Shown piece by piece: positions 1 to 12,530 of a stretch of 64,000 nt of DNA. A program made the position numbers and the translations under genes. The DNA is from Zonotrichia leucophrys gambelii. Lineage: Eukaryota > Chordata > Aves > Passeriformes > Passerellidae. Numbering within the stretch: the first letter of the stretch is position 1; each line of letters starts with the position of its first letter. The stretch is taken from assembly GCF_028769735.1 (NCBI RefSeq), contig NC_088172.1, positions 90,618,951-90,682,950 on the forward strand, read 5' to 3'. The notes beneath the pieces were generated by a model, which was not told the DNA's origin, searched no databases, and saw only the letters and a list, made by a program, of their open reading frames with translations.

Positions 1-870
1 GCTATGCACAGCTGGTAAAACTCTGCATCCAGCAGCTCCATGCAAACTCTTACACAGGTTTGCTTTACAGGTTTGCTTTACTGGAGCATGTATGGGAGCT
101 GCCATGAACAGAATGAACCTGGCTTTCTCTTTCAAGATTAACATTGGGCCTGAATTAGGATTTTTACCTTAATATACTCTAACAGTACACATGCATTACC
201 TGCCCGTATGAATCTCCCTCCATTAGCACACTTAAGCAACCACTGAACAGATAAGCAGTGGTGTGGGTGTGAAAACAGAGCTTCAGAGGACGCTCATGCC
301 ACTAGACAGTGGGAAAATATAGAACTGGAAGAAGCAGATACTGTACAGGTTCATCACTTTCTTCAGTTTGCTTCCCTCTGAACTATCCTGTTTCTGATTT
401 TTGCCAGAGTCTCTCACTCACAAGATACTGAGCAGCTTTACAAAGCAAACAAGAAGGTGCAACTTTACCAGAACATTTAGAAAGGCAAGTATTCCATGTG
501 CTGCTTCTGCAAAGAGAACAGAAAGCATCATGAATATGTTCAGTACAGCATTTGAGGACATACAGGGCTAATCTGCCTGGAATCCCAAGAATAAAGGAGA
601 GTTTGCCCTTTAAATGAAAACCATCTCATCTCCTTTGTTGTTTTAAAAGTGTTTGTTAAAAAGCCAGTTCCTTGATATAGTCTCATATTGTGCTATTGAT
701 TATTATGTGGAACCTCCCACTCCCTTCCAGCTGAAATTTTGCAGGAGTTATGCTTTATAATCAATAGCATGCTTCACACTGAATGGACTTGCCAGAGCAG
801 CAGCTCTCTTCCAACACCCCCAAGGACAGCTGCAAAAAATGAGCAGCCTACCTCCCGGAGCTATCTAAGG
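1..870. other. Non-coding stretch, no gene seen
   Basis: No open frame of useful length, no repeat family and no RNA gene was recognised. The base composition is mildly AT-rich with few CpG, like the rest of the window. Confidence 0.5.
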
Positions 871-874
871 ACCA

Positions 875-934
875 GATCCAAACTTCATTGAATTCTATGG
901 AAAAATTCCCACTGACTTCAATGGGCTTTGGATC
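875..934. repeat. Imperfect palindrome, probable ancient amniote foldback repeat
   Basis: The left half starts GATCCAAACTTCATTGAA. The reverse complement of the right half starts GATCCAAAGCCCATTGAA, so the two halves pair as arms of about 26 bp around a short A-rich centre. The right half contains TGACTTCAATGGG, a word I associate with old palindromic repeats dispersed in reptile and bird genomes. The family name is not certain. The fold is read directly from the sequence; the family assignment is from memory and needs a repeat-library search. Confidence 0.45.
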
Positions 935-3900
935 AACCCCCTGCAGAGGAACACTTTTTAAAATAAACATTAGGGAAAAAAAATCATTAGGACTGTAAAG
1001 CCTTTCATATTATCTCCTGGATACATTTTAAAGCGAGAGGGTGGGAATGTGCTCTTTTCTCCTTATTAATGTGTAACTCCCGTTAATGTCAGGAAGAAGT
1101 CATTCAATTGTGAGATTGCAAAGGGGGAAAAAGAAATATGGCCTGGCTTCTACAAAATCAACCTCTGTCTAGACCTAGACTTCATTAGGAAGTTTTAAAA
1201 AATATCAGTTAGCCATACAAAATATCAAAAATCCCTTTAGAAAAAATTAATTTAAAACCCCTTAGATTTGTAAAGCACTTTGACAAAGTATACTATTGGA
1301 ACTGTCTAAAATACAAAGAAGAAAAGGAAAAAAAGAATAAATTACATTCCACATGAGCTTTTGATGAAACATAATATTATGCAGGTTTAAATATTATTAG
1401 AAGAAACATTCAGTTTGTTTCCTATTCTGTGTGCATATCATACTTAGTAGTGTAGGAATAATTCCTGGGGTTTTGCCTCTCCAAATGTGCTTTTACCTGG
1501 GACCTGTTCAGGCTGAGCTCACAGGCAGGTACATACACTACACCCATCCAAAGTGTGCAATCAGAATCATTCCAAAACACAAACTTTCCTCCTGCTCTCA
1601 GAGGAATGACATCCAGGGCTGAGTCTGAAACCAGTAGGTTCTGACAGACCAGTAAGCTCTGAAACCAGTAAGGTCTGATCATTTCTAGGATCATGATCTG
1701 AGATTTACCATCCATCTTTCCTAGTTCCTAGCAAGACCAATCTCCTGTTGGCAATCCCTCTACAAAAGTCTCATTCTACTCAAGAGCTGCAGATGCATTT
1801 GCTGGCCTCAGTCATCCTTTTAACCTCAGCTTTTAAGTTGCCCCTGCAGACTGCACACAGAAAAAAAAAAGCTCGAGCTTGGTCATGAGTGCTGACTCCA
1901 GTTTGAAGAGGTCACCCACAAAGGAGTGACACTGTCAGGACCACAGGGTGGATGGGCTCCAAGGTAGACTTGGCTCAAGGTTCAGCTGCTTGCAGGCATG
2001 AACTAACAAACTGCTTTATCTGAAAGAAGCTCCATGCTGTGAGAAGCTTCTGCAGAGGCAACGTCCTCCAACTCTCCCTTTCATTCAATTATCCCCATGA
2101 TCTAACCTTGCAGATTTAACTATGGCTACATGAATATGAAAGAAAGTTTTAAAATGTGTAGGCTCAGGATGACCAGAAACCAAATTTTTCTCAGCAAAAA
2201 TGAATAAATCAGAATAACTTTCTCAGAGTAGAATGAAAGTGTCATATTGTACCAAAAGTATTTTTTAAAAATATAAATTCTTTAAGAATGAAAAATGTTA
2301 TTAACAGAAAGGAAAATTTCCTTTAGATCAATATTAAAACATTTTCTTTACACTTTCCTAAGATTTTGTCTTTTTACTCAGCCCAAACTAACACTTGAAT
2401 TTCATCCAGACTTGCAAATAATTTCAATAACCACAAAACTGAATTTCCATTTCTCTTTTGGGATAGCAGAGAATAATCTTGCCTGAAAAATAAAATAATT
2501 CTAACTGAAACACCAAGAAAGAATAAGTCATGCTCAAGACTGAAGTCACTGCAAGGGACATTTCAAATGCCTCCTCAAATCTGCATTTGAACACACACAC
2601 AGTTTTGGTTCTAGGAATTCAGACAGAATCCTTTCAGCTCTCCAGTTTCCAACAATTTGTGACAAACATAGCATATTTAAGGACAGGACTATTTCTTTTA
2701 CTATAATTACTTAATGACGCTAGTGAAATGATCAAAGAAGTTTCAGAAGCTTAAAATTCATTCCAATGCAGACATAAAAATAATTGGGCTAAAGACTCAT
2801 GTTTTAGCACTTTCTTCTCAGTTATGCCCCAGAGATTTGCTCAGAGCCCACAACAATTTCAAACTCATACTTCTGGGGAATAGTACAATATAACCATAAA
2901 ATCACACTTGAGATAAGATTTAATTGTCATTCTCACCTTTCCAACACCTTCCAAGAAGTAATCCTTAAAAGCCTCACAAGAAAGAATATTGCAGTTAAAA
3001 TTATAGTTTGCAACAATGATATAAAAAGAAAGACAAACTGCTTTATAGATTTTACAGGAGCTTAAGTTCAACAGCTTTATTCAAAGATATTACAAGTATC
3101 CTGTCTGATGGATTTTAGATATTCACTTTGGGCCCAAGGATGTTAGAGCTAAATAAAACAAACTGACATTACACTCCAAGAGATCTTTTCATTTGCCTTA
3201 GCCATGAGGCTGGAGAAAGCCAGTGGAACTGCAGCAGGTGAACCATCACAGAGGAAGAATCATGTTCTCCTGTGGCTTCTTTTCAGTGCTGTTGGATTCA
3301 CAATAAAACCATGCTGCTTTTATTGTGCAAATGCTGCTGTGGAACTGCACTGCTCCCTGGTACTAACCTCCACCTTCTTCCATTCCTTCTCCTGCTACAC
3401 CCCCTACTCCACGTTCACTATCACTATCAGCAGTACAACAGAAAAAGAGACTGAGCCACTCTGGACTGCAAGGTGAGGTTCAGCAGCAGCTAACTTAGCC
3501 TTACAGTCTTACCCATGGCAGTAGTTGTCACACCTGAAAGATGTGACTTTGTAACTCGTATCTGGAGCAGAGCCCAAGCAATTTGTGCTTGGGAGATTTC
3601 AGGCACAAAGGGAGAAAGCTTGGGAGCACAGCCAGTTTCCATGAGGCTGCCAGCATCTTGGGAGGGTCGAAACCTTATGCTGTAGCTGCCATTTTGGTCT
3701 CCTATGCTCTCAGGGGATGAATAAATCATTCTCCAACTGTGCACACAGTAGGCAAGACACACCTCAGCAGAAGGAAAAGGGAAGCACAGCCTGCAGCCCA
3801 CCTTCCTTCCCCAGTAAATAAAAATGCTGGGGTCAGCTGGACCTTCCAGACAAAGGGGAGGTGCATCCTGTTGACACACAGCTACCTGGAAAACTGAAAT

Positions 3901-6300
3901 TATTTTAATTGCTGCAGCGGGAAGCTCTAATTTATCTTCCTAGGAAGGTAGCTCTTCTTAGGGTGGGGAGTGTACTTGTGGCAGTTCACTGCCTGAAGCA
4001 TCAGAGAAGATGAAAGACAAAACTCAGAAGTTGCAAGTGAATCCCTTAAAACAAGTATCTTCAGGCTCCCTGAACCAAAGGCTAAATGGCAACTCTCATT
4101 CAACTAACCTGGAAATTAACAGGGGGCAGGGGGAGAGAAAGGAGTGGTCTGACCTTACTTTTTAACCAAAGCATGCCATCTCTTCATAAATATTCCCAGA
4201 AATGCTCCCAAATAGAAAGGCTAAGCCTTCACTAGCAATTATGTACGGAGAGGAAGCATTCAACTTGTTACCTAGACCTTGAGCAGAGGAGAAGGAGCAT
4301 CTTCCAATTAGATGAATATCTGTGAAAAGATGGACTTAATTTTACACTCCAGATGAATTAATTGAGGTCTGCCAAACCAATACTTCTTCCTCTCTTTCCA
4401 GAGCAAAGAAAAACCAAATAAAAACCATTATGGTTTTTCATATGCTTGCAAATAGAAACTTTCCTTTTATTCTTTCTCAAGCCCAAATCCAGCTAGTAGC
4501 ACTGTTTTTAAAACTCCTACAAAGAAGGTAAGACTATTGAATTCAGAAGTAAAATCATTGCACAGAATATTTTACATTAAAGCCAAACACCACATCCTCC
4601 TGAAGCAGCATGAATGCCTTCAAGGGAAGATGGAAAATGTAAATCACTGGAAACCCTGAATACCCAATAAATCACTGGCAAGCTGGCCTGGGTTTCAGTG
4701 CTGAACAGAAGGAAAGCAAAGGAGTTCCAGAGTCCAGCAAAGATGGAAAGAAAGCGTTCATTGTATTGGGTATGTTACACGATCCGTATCGGACCTTTGT
4801 GCACCATGCTGGGGCAAAGAATTTACACGGATGCAAGGAAGTGGGAGGTGTTAAGAAGGGAACAGCACTGGAGTTTATACAAGTGTTACCAATGTTAGAA
4901 TAATGTTTATCAGCTTACAGTATTTGAATTAGCATAGCTCAAGGGAGAAGGCAGAGATAACAACAATCCAAAACACGTTCCTTTACCTGAAAAGCCGGAA
5001 GGAGGTCTAAATTCTCCATTTGAAAGGGAGCCCAATTAACTTTATCTTGTATATCTGAGCTCCTGCTGGGGAGACAAGTTCACTGGGGGTTATAATAATA
5101 ATAACCCATGTGCAAACATTTTGACTACTGCATATACTGAAACATCAGAGGAGGGATATAGAATCACAGAGAAGGTTTATTGCATCAACTTCTTTTCAGC
5201 ACCGTTCTTTGGAAGATGCTCGAAGTCAGGCACACACTTAACCACTTTTATGATAGGAAACTAAGCAGTTCCCATACATATCAAAAGACTTGGCTAACCC
5301 AGCTGAATTGCTTTTCTGAAATCAACAGGGCTGTGCTGATTTATATCAGCCCAAGAGCTGACTGTCCACAATTCATTCCTCTATGCCAGCTCAGAGCAGG
5401 AACACAACCGAAACAAAATACACAGCTTCTCTGCAGGAAAACTGGTCAACAACAAACCCTATGATGATGTTGAGGGAAAGCAAAAGAAACACTTCACGAA
5501 TTGCAGAAAATAGTTGCTTGGAGTGGACACGCATGAGAATGAATGAAACTTTGATTCAGTCACCTCCTTTGCAACAGCATTTTACACAGTTCAGTCATCT
5601 GCTCTCTACCACAGGCAGAAAGTTAGGTTTCATCCACACACACTTGCACATTGAACAATATTTCTATGCAGAACAAAACAGGCTGTGACACTTCAATCTG
5701 ACATAATAAATTATTTTGGGCATGCTAAGAAGCGAAACAACTGCACATAACCTCAAGAGGACAGCATCTTCCAATAATAGAGCAAAATATCATCAAATAA
5801 AGCTTGTGGAAGTGAAATTCAAAACACACTAAAGGAGGTCTAACAACTTTCTTGTATGAAGAGCTACCTGGAGAACTCCTCAGCAAAGGATGGTGGGACT
5901 ACAAGACATTTTCAGAGGTTCAAGATGGAAACTCTGGGTGTACAGACCACACATTGATCAGGAAATCCTTAAATTGGAAAGTACTAGAGGATTAGGAGAG
6001 TATTGGTAAGGACACATTAATCTTAACACTTTCACATTTAATCTTCTTCAAGCATCCATTTACAGCTATCAAGAGGAACAGGATGCTGGATTTGCTGAAC
6101 CTTTGGTCTGAAGAAGTACAGTGGGTTTTTATTTTGTTGGTATGTTCGTCAAGATTCTTATAGTTACTTTGTTTATCTTTAAATATACAAAAATGTGAAA
6201 TACAGGGTCAGAAAGCTTAAAGCTGGAAAAAGATAATAGATGGCAAACAATACCCAGTAAAAAGGATCAGAGGATATTAACATTTAATAAGGAGCTATTA
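935..6300. other. Non-coding stretch, no gene seen
   Basis: This is AT-rich DNA with scattered stops in all frames. Open frames at 3204-3476 (+), 3490-3879 (-) and 5180-5688 (+, two overlapping frames) are short, have no recognisable domain and lie in no gene-like context. Near 1625-1680 a degenerate GAAACCAGTA/TCTGA motif is repeated about three times. No RNA gene was seen. Confidence 0.5.
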
Positions 6301-7236
6301 CACAGAACCACAGAGTCATTTAGGTTGGAAAAGACCCCTGAGATCATCAAGTTAAACCTCTGATCACCACCTTGTCAACTAGACCATGGCACTGTCACAT
6401 ACAGTTATTTCTTGAACACCTCCAGGGACAGTGATTCCATTAATTCCCTAGGCAGCCCATTCCTATGTTTACAAACCCTTTCTTGTGAAGAAATTTCTCC
6501 TGATGTCTAGCTTGAGCCCCACCTTGAAGGAGCTTGAGACTGTGTCCTCTAGTCCTGACACTGGTTGCCTGGGAGAAGAGCCCAACCTCTGCCTGTCTAC
6601 AATCTCCTTTCAGGACTGTCTTTGTAGAGAGTGATAAAGTCACACCTGGGCCAGCTTTTCCCCAGACTAAACACCCCCAGCTCCCTCAGCTGTTCCTTCA
6701 CCAGCCTTGTTGCCCTTCTCTGGACTCACTCCAGCACTTCCTACCTGAATGGAAGGCCCAGAACTGGACACAGCACTCGAGGTGTGACCTCAGTGCCCAT
6801 ACAGGGGACAATCCCTGCCCTGCTCCTGCTGGCCACATTATCCCAGATCCAGGCCAGATGCCATTGGCCTTCCTGGCCCCCTGGGCACACCTGGCTCACG
6901 TTCAGTGCTGCCATCCAGCTCCCCCAGCTCCTCTTTCCTGGGCCCCTTCCCAGGCACTGCCCAGCCTGTGCTGCTGCAGGGCTGCTGAGGCCCAAGAGCA
7001 GGAGCTGGCACTTGGCCATGTTGAACCCCATCAATTGGCTCAGCCCATGGATCCAGCCTGCCCAGGTGCCTCTGCAGAGCCTTCCTGCCCTCCAGCAACC
7101 AGCACTGCCCCCAAACTGGGTGTCATCCACACATTTACTGAGGCTGCTCTCAGTGCCCTCATCCAGATCACTGATAAAAGATACTAAACAGGGCTGGGCC
7201 CAATACTGAGCCCTGGGGACACTTCTGGTGACCAGA
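6301..7236 (-). mobile_element. CR1 LINE, 5'-truncated copy
   Basis: This is a non-LTR retrotransposon fragment read on the minus strand. Its 3' end lies at 6301-6319, where the minus strand reads like tandem ATTCTGTG units, the usual end of CR1. Next to it, the plus strand carries the familiar stretch TTTAGGTTGGAAAAGACC and, further in, CTGGACACAGCACTC. Homology runs to about 7236 (CTGAGCCCTGGGGACACTTC) and then stops, so the copy is 5'-truncated as most CR1 insertions are. I see no target-site duplication, which is normal for CR1. It is clearly richer in GC than its flanks. The family is recognised with high confidence; the subfamily is not determined. Confidence 0.93.
6435..7236 (-). pseudogene. 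Decayed C-terminal part of CR1 ORF2 (reverse transcriptase)
   Basis: The minus strand of the CR1 copy still shows pieces of the ORF2 protein. The polymerase active-site motif is readable as CVDDTQFGG (bases 7133-7107). It follows SDLDEGTESSLSK, in the place where CR1 has its conserved acidic segment before the aspartate pair. Downstream, LEGRKALQRHLGRLD appears in a second frame. The first frame then returns with NVSQV and VASRSRAGIVP. Further down, CRQAEVGLFSQATSVRTRG appears in a third frame near 6600-6545. At least three frame changes therefore break the gene, and it cannot encode an active enzyme. The N-terminal endonuclease domain is absent because the copy is 5'-truncated. Confidence 0.85.
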
Positions 7237-8660
7237 CTATAGGTAAGCAATTTAATAGGAAATATGGTGAAGATCCCAGAAGTAATTTTAATGTGTGCTA
7301 CACACTGCTGAGGTTAACAGGAATTGCAAATATTCACATAGGACTTTTGGACCTGAGCCTATTTTCATCATGGAAAGTTAGGACCAAGTCCACAGCAATC
7401 AGAATTTACATCTGGTCATCAGAGCTGCTGCAGAGAGATGTGGGAGATACTAAATATAAAAATAAAGGAAAAGCAATAATGAGAATTACCATATTTTCAT
7501 GCACTCCAAATCATCCACTCATTTAAAAGCACTATTCCACAAAAATAATTCCTCACCTTTGGGTTAAACCATCTATGGAGAAAGAGATACAGTAGGATTA
7601 AACATCTCTATGCCAGATAGGTAACTTGTAAGGTCCACAAAATTTCAGAAACAAAGTTTAAAAGTTTCATTTTCAAACAGATAATCTTTGGATTATTCAC
7701 GTGAAAATGTGGTGTAATTCATCCTTGCTGTAAATCTTTGAATCAAGGAATATTTTCCACCCTGCTACAGACACAGCTTTATGTCCAGAAAACAAATCTG
7801 GCAGAGGTGCACTTGCCAACAGATCTTAAAAAGTTCCAGTTCTTTGATTAAACACATCTATTTCTGCAGAGTTCAGTAAATGCGTGAATGGAGCATGTGA
7901 CAAGCTGTTGGCAGTGTATTTATTTCTACAACACTCTGTAAATCTTGTCTAGGCTGCCTGTATCCTCTCATTTTCTTGTCTCTATTACTGTTCTTCAGCA
8001 CAGCAAGTCTGTGCCCTTCTTGGGAACGGAGATGTTTGGGGTCTACTGCCCTTAACTTCTAAGTGAGGTGTGCAATGATTCCTCTGAAATGCACTGGCTC
8101 TTGTGTCACATCACTTAAATATTTTTCAGTGCTCAACCAGAAACTTGCAAGGAGTACCTCTGCCATGCAGATGTCTCAGAAAGTATTGACATTGCTAGGA
8201 AGGAGGACAGGAGGGGTGTGGAAGTGAAGTAAATCTCTGAACTCAAAACCATCTGAGAAAGACAGCCAAGGGTGTGGATGAAGTTTTCAAGGGGGTCACT
8301 TTTCACTGTCCTATGAATTTTCTGACAGGAAGATACTCTTAATGAAAAATGCCACTGTCATTATGATCTGACTTGGAAATAAATAAAACAGCAAATTAGA
8401 CAAGACAGCTTAAATGTGAAAAATTGCCCTCTGGCCCTGAAATTCCAGGTTTATTTCCCACAGGAAGAGGTAAAGCCACCAACAAAGGAGCAAAAATTTT
8501 CCTTTAAGGTTACATGGACAGTAGGACCTACAGAACAATGTATGTCAGCTATTCATGGTATAAGAATAATTATGATTTAACAGCACTGTTAAAAATCAAG
8601 GAAGAGCAAAACTTCATTTGTACAAAGTTTAGCACATTTCACAGTAGCAGAGAGCTGAAC
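7237..8660. other. Non-coding stretch, no gene seen
   Basis: Only short frames are present, and no repeat family or RNA gene was recognised. Confidence 0.5.
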
Positions 8661-8673
8661 GAAGAGGGTGCAA

Positions 8674-9402
8674 ATGCTTTGGACAAATCACAGGGACAGA
8701 TGGGAAAAAATAGGGCAAAATGAAATCAGGACCAGTAAAAAGAGATGTTGGAGTTTTAACTGCTCAAACACAGGAAGCATGTGGCTAAATAGTAGTTCTC
8801 CAGAAACATGTTTAGGGGTTACTGGATCAGAGTCAACATGGCTCTGCTGGCAAGGAAAGAGAAAACAGAATGCTAGAAGAGATAAACAGGGTCTGCATCC
8901 TGCAAAACACACAGAACAACTCCTGTGCTCTCTGCAGTATCAGCTGGGCTTCACAGAAACACTGCATTCTCTTCAAGAGTGGATGAAGCTGAGCAGCAAA
9001 AGGATGAAGTTTCTAGGGGTCAAGACACATCTATTAAAGGTAAGGACTACAGCAAACACCACAAGGCACCATAAAGAACTGCCACAAAAAAAGACAGGCA
9101 ACATAACCTCCATCACTAACTGCCCCTCAGAACAGGTTGGGCAAACAGGCCACAGGAAAGCATCCAACCATTCTAGCCAGATTGCTGTAACTCCACACAC
9201 ACATGAGGGACGCCTTTCAGCCCAATTTTTAATGGATTCTGTATTCCATGGAGTTGGAGGAGAACACCCTGGAAATGAGCTAAGGGGATTCACCGCTTTC
9301 TCTGCAACATTACTCATATTTCCCCCTCTTTTAAGTCATCCTTACCTTCACATTCAGAACACTTTTGAGTTGGAAAAGATCACTGACAGTCATGTTCAGT
9401 GA
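8674..9402 (+). other. Long open frame, unrecognised, probably not a gene
   Basis: The frame has no stop for about 243 codons. The first ATG is at 8674; the frame is also open a few codons upstream (GTG at 8668). The predicted protein is rich in Ser, Thr, His, Trp and Cys, with no signal peptide, no obvious domain and no repeated motif. A hydrophobic patch (LLIFPPLLSHPYLHI) lies near the C-terminus. A sequence fitting a splice donor (AAAGGTAAGG) lies inside the frame near 9037. It resembles neither CR1 ORF2 nor any retroviral core that I can identify. It may be chance, or a relic of an unknown element. Confidence 0.2.
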
Positions 9403-12400
9403 TCAGTTTGGCTTGGCATACCTGTAGAATAGGTACACGCATTCAGACCTGAATGTTTTTAGCATTCTGGGGTTGCACCCCATTTGCTCTATCAGCAGTA
9501 CAGTTCTGAGGCCTTTCCTTTATTCAGAACTGATCAAGTTTTGTGCTGGCTTGGCTTCACAGGTACACATGAGCATCTCTGCCTTGTGCTTCCTCACTTG
9601 GAATTCCACTGGCGTCATCCTCAGCTCTGCACCAGGCTGCTACAAACACCTCTGTGCTCTAGGAGCTCTCCTTTTCATAGCTGAGGCAGATACACTATTA
9701 AAAAGGATCTCTGCTGCCCTCTCTCACCACTTTTAGTCCAGCTGAATACAGCAGAGCAGAGAGAGAGAGAAACCAGCACTTCAGGGAGAGGAGAGAGGCA
9801 CTAGCAACACTGGAGAGACATCAGGCACTCAAAGGGAGATGGCTGGAGAGGATCGAGCAGAGAACTTAAGAGGTTTATCCCTGCTGGAGAAATAAACTTG
9901 AACTGAAAAAAAGCTCAGACCAATATTTCATCTATTCTACAGATCTGGATCATAGTAAGAATCTTACTGAATTCATACTGAAGCAAAGCCAGCTCCAGTC
10001 ACAGCTAGACCCAGCCCCAAAAAAAGAGCAAGAGAATTACTGCTTCATTTCTTTGATATTTGATTTCCTTGATGTGGAAGGTGAGTGCTAGAGATGAACC
10101 TAGAACTAGGATCTCAGCTGGAAAACAGAGAAGTCAGGAGAATTATGATTTCCATTGCCAAATTAAAGGAAAAGAAAAAATGGCCACCACACCTAGTATG
10201 GCACTGATGTCAGTAAATCACTCACTGACATGATTGTGCCTGAGGCTTAAGCTAAGACCCTTACTAGGACAACCTTAGCATCAATTAACAGGAGTGACAC
10301 TCACATAAAGGAACTTTTTACCTTTTGCCTTCACTGTCAACGTAGAAGGATTAACAGAAATATCATCGTCTGCACATGAGGGCAAATATTAGGACTACCC
10401 CACCCAAAGCCCACAAGGACTCGTTCAGCACTAGGTGACTGGACAATAAAATGCCAATAAACTGAAGAAAAATGTGATTATGACAAAAACCCAACACATC
10501 TGTGTCAGGAGGACTGCAGATAGTTCTGACTGCTGCACCCGGAAAAGAGCCCAACAGAATGGGGAAGGAGCAAAGAAGGAAAACCAGCTCCTGACCACAG
10601 GAGGAGACACTCAGAGTAGGAGGGCAGTGATCTTCAGGGTAGAAAATAGCTATCTGAAGGAGATATAGCAAATTTAAAATCATGAAGGAAACACAGGAGG
10701 CAAGTATGCGAGACATTATTTTTCACAACAGAGCTCCAAAACACCCAAATAACACTAGGAAGGTCAAAATCCTAGCAAAGGGGGTAAAATTTCAACAGCT
10801 CTCTACCAAATTGAGGATGGCGCAGAAAAAGGAGGCTATGAAGACAAGAGGGTGGTTTGGGAAGAAAAAGAACAGCTTCTTCAAGAATAGTCTGTTAGTT
10901 TGAAATTGAGAGAACAGAAAGGTCAAATTGTCCATTACTATGAGTTTTTGAGTACTGCAGAGAACACACAGGTGAGAAAGAAACAAAAATTTTAAAAATC
11001 AAGAATTTTGCCCTTCTGCAGGGACCACCCTAACTACTCCTCAATGTTCCTAGTCCCAACTCTAGCATTTGGGGATAGTCAAAACTCCTCTGTATACACC
11101 ATATCCTGGTGGTTGTGCTACAGGCTAAGAGGTAGCAGTGTGGCTCCACAGTGAATCATTTGATGGGCATCTCCAGCAGTTTCAGTAGGCAGCACAAAGT
11201 GGACTAAGCAGACCAGAGAATTCAGATGCAGCAACCCAACTAAGTCACCTTTGTTCTTTCCATCACTAGCTCCGAGCACAAAACACCAGTTGGACGCAGC
11301 TGCTGGTTTTAATTTAAAACACATACAGATTTTGCTGAATATTATCAAGAGGAGCTTTGAAAAGGGAGATGAAAAAACACCTTCTATTAGTCACATGTTA
11401 AAAGTTGGTTTTTTTCTCTTAGAATAGGTCTGAAACACTGTCAGCTCCAGCACCTATTGGCCTAGGGGAGGTTATCAGACAGGCCTCAAGAAAGTGCAGT
11501 AACTCCTAGAGTTACAGAGGCCCTCTAACATTGTGTGCAACTAAATATCATTTACCATTACAGATAATATACCGCAATGCATGAGGTAGCTTAGCAGATG
11601 CAATCCAACAGTGCTTTTTGCATGAAGAATTATTTTTTTTTCATGCCTAAAGGTCTCAGGACAACCTAAAACACACCGTCAGTCTAAATGAATTGGAGAT
11701 TTGTGTTCCCTTTGGCACGGAATAGCCAAAGATGTTCTGACCAGAGCCCTAGTAAAGGCAAGGCAGCTCTGCTTCTACTGGGCAGCGATACCAGGTCGCT
11801 GCCTCCCTAACCTTGGGAGGAGGAGCCTGGCACGATGGCTCAGAGCCAGCTTTGTGCCCCCCAGGAATTCCCTGACATTGAGGCACACTGCTGCAGTCTT
11901 TAACCCTGACAACCTGCAGCCTAAAGTTTGGGCAAGAGGGGGCTTGGCTGGGCTGGAAGGCAGAAGGACATGATCATCTCAGTTAGGGAAATCGAACATA
12001 CCCGGCAAGAAAGAACAATGCTGCAGTGCAGCCTTCAAGACAGATTTTTCAAGGGAGGAGAAGGAAAACAGCCATGAATCAGTAGGAGAAATATGACTTT
12101 AAAGCTCTAACAAAGGGGAACAGATGGGAACATAGCAAAGTGCTCACAAACTTGAACTGGAATAGCTGTCTCTTAATAAAACCTCTCCAAATATGAAAGC
12201 TCCTCAGACATCTGCAATTAAATCCCCTATTAATCCCAACGATATTTTAAAGGCAGTTGAACCGGGCTACCAATAGTGCTATCGACAGGCTGAAAACTAT
12301 ACCAGGAGGACAGAGATGGTGAAACAGAAATGAGAAGAGCCAAAATTCAAACCCCAGGATGATAGGGCAGGTTTTTCCACCTCTGTCTCCACATAATTAA

Positions 12401-12530
12401 GATCCTCCTGTAGGTTTTATCTATGAGTGCTGGAGGGGGTTAGGACTTCAGTATTTCTGACTCACCCTGATTTCTTACATGCTCACAGGAATGAAGATAG
12501 GGAAAGTATCACCACTTCTGTATTATGGAA
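9403..12530. other. Non-coding stretch, no gene seen
   Basis: A purine-rich patch with GA repeats lies at about 9752-9800, followed by an AATAAA at about 9889. At 10363-10716 the minus strand has a 117-codon hydrophobic frame without a recognisable domain. At 11701-11973 a short plus-strand frame lies in a moderately GC-rich patch. None is convincing as a gene. Confidence 0.45.

Noticed and set aside
6534..7209. Overlapping plus-strand open frames of 217 and 192 codons
   Set aside because: They lie antisense to the CR1 reverse-transcriptase fossil and exist because that strand is GC-rich; the CR1 signal is on the minus strand.
9350..9410. Possible CR1 tail (GAGTTGGAAAAGATCA)
   Set aside because: The word resembles the CR1 3' region, but the sequence before and after does not follow CR1 order.
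9740..9910. GA-rich stretch followed by AATAAA, resembling a polypurine tract and LTR end
   Set aside because: No LTR start, primer-binding site or partner LTR could be found.
10340..10680. Region with the look of an old LTR element, and a hydrophobic 117-codon minus-strand frame
   Set aside because: No specific LTR or protein motif could be named; the resemblance was too vague.
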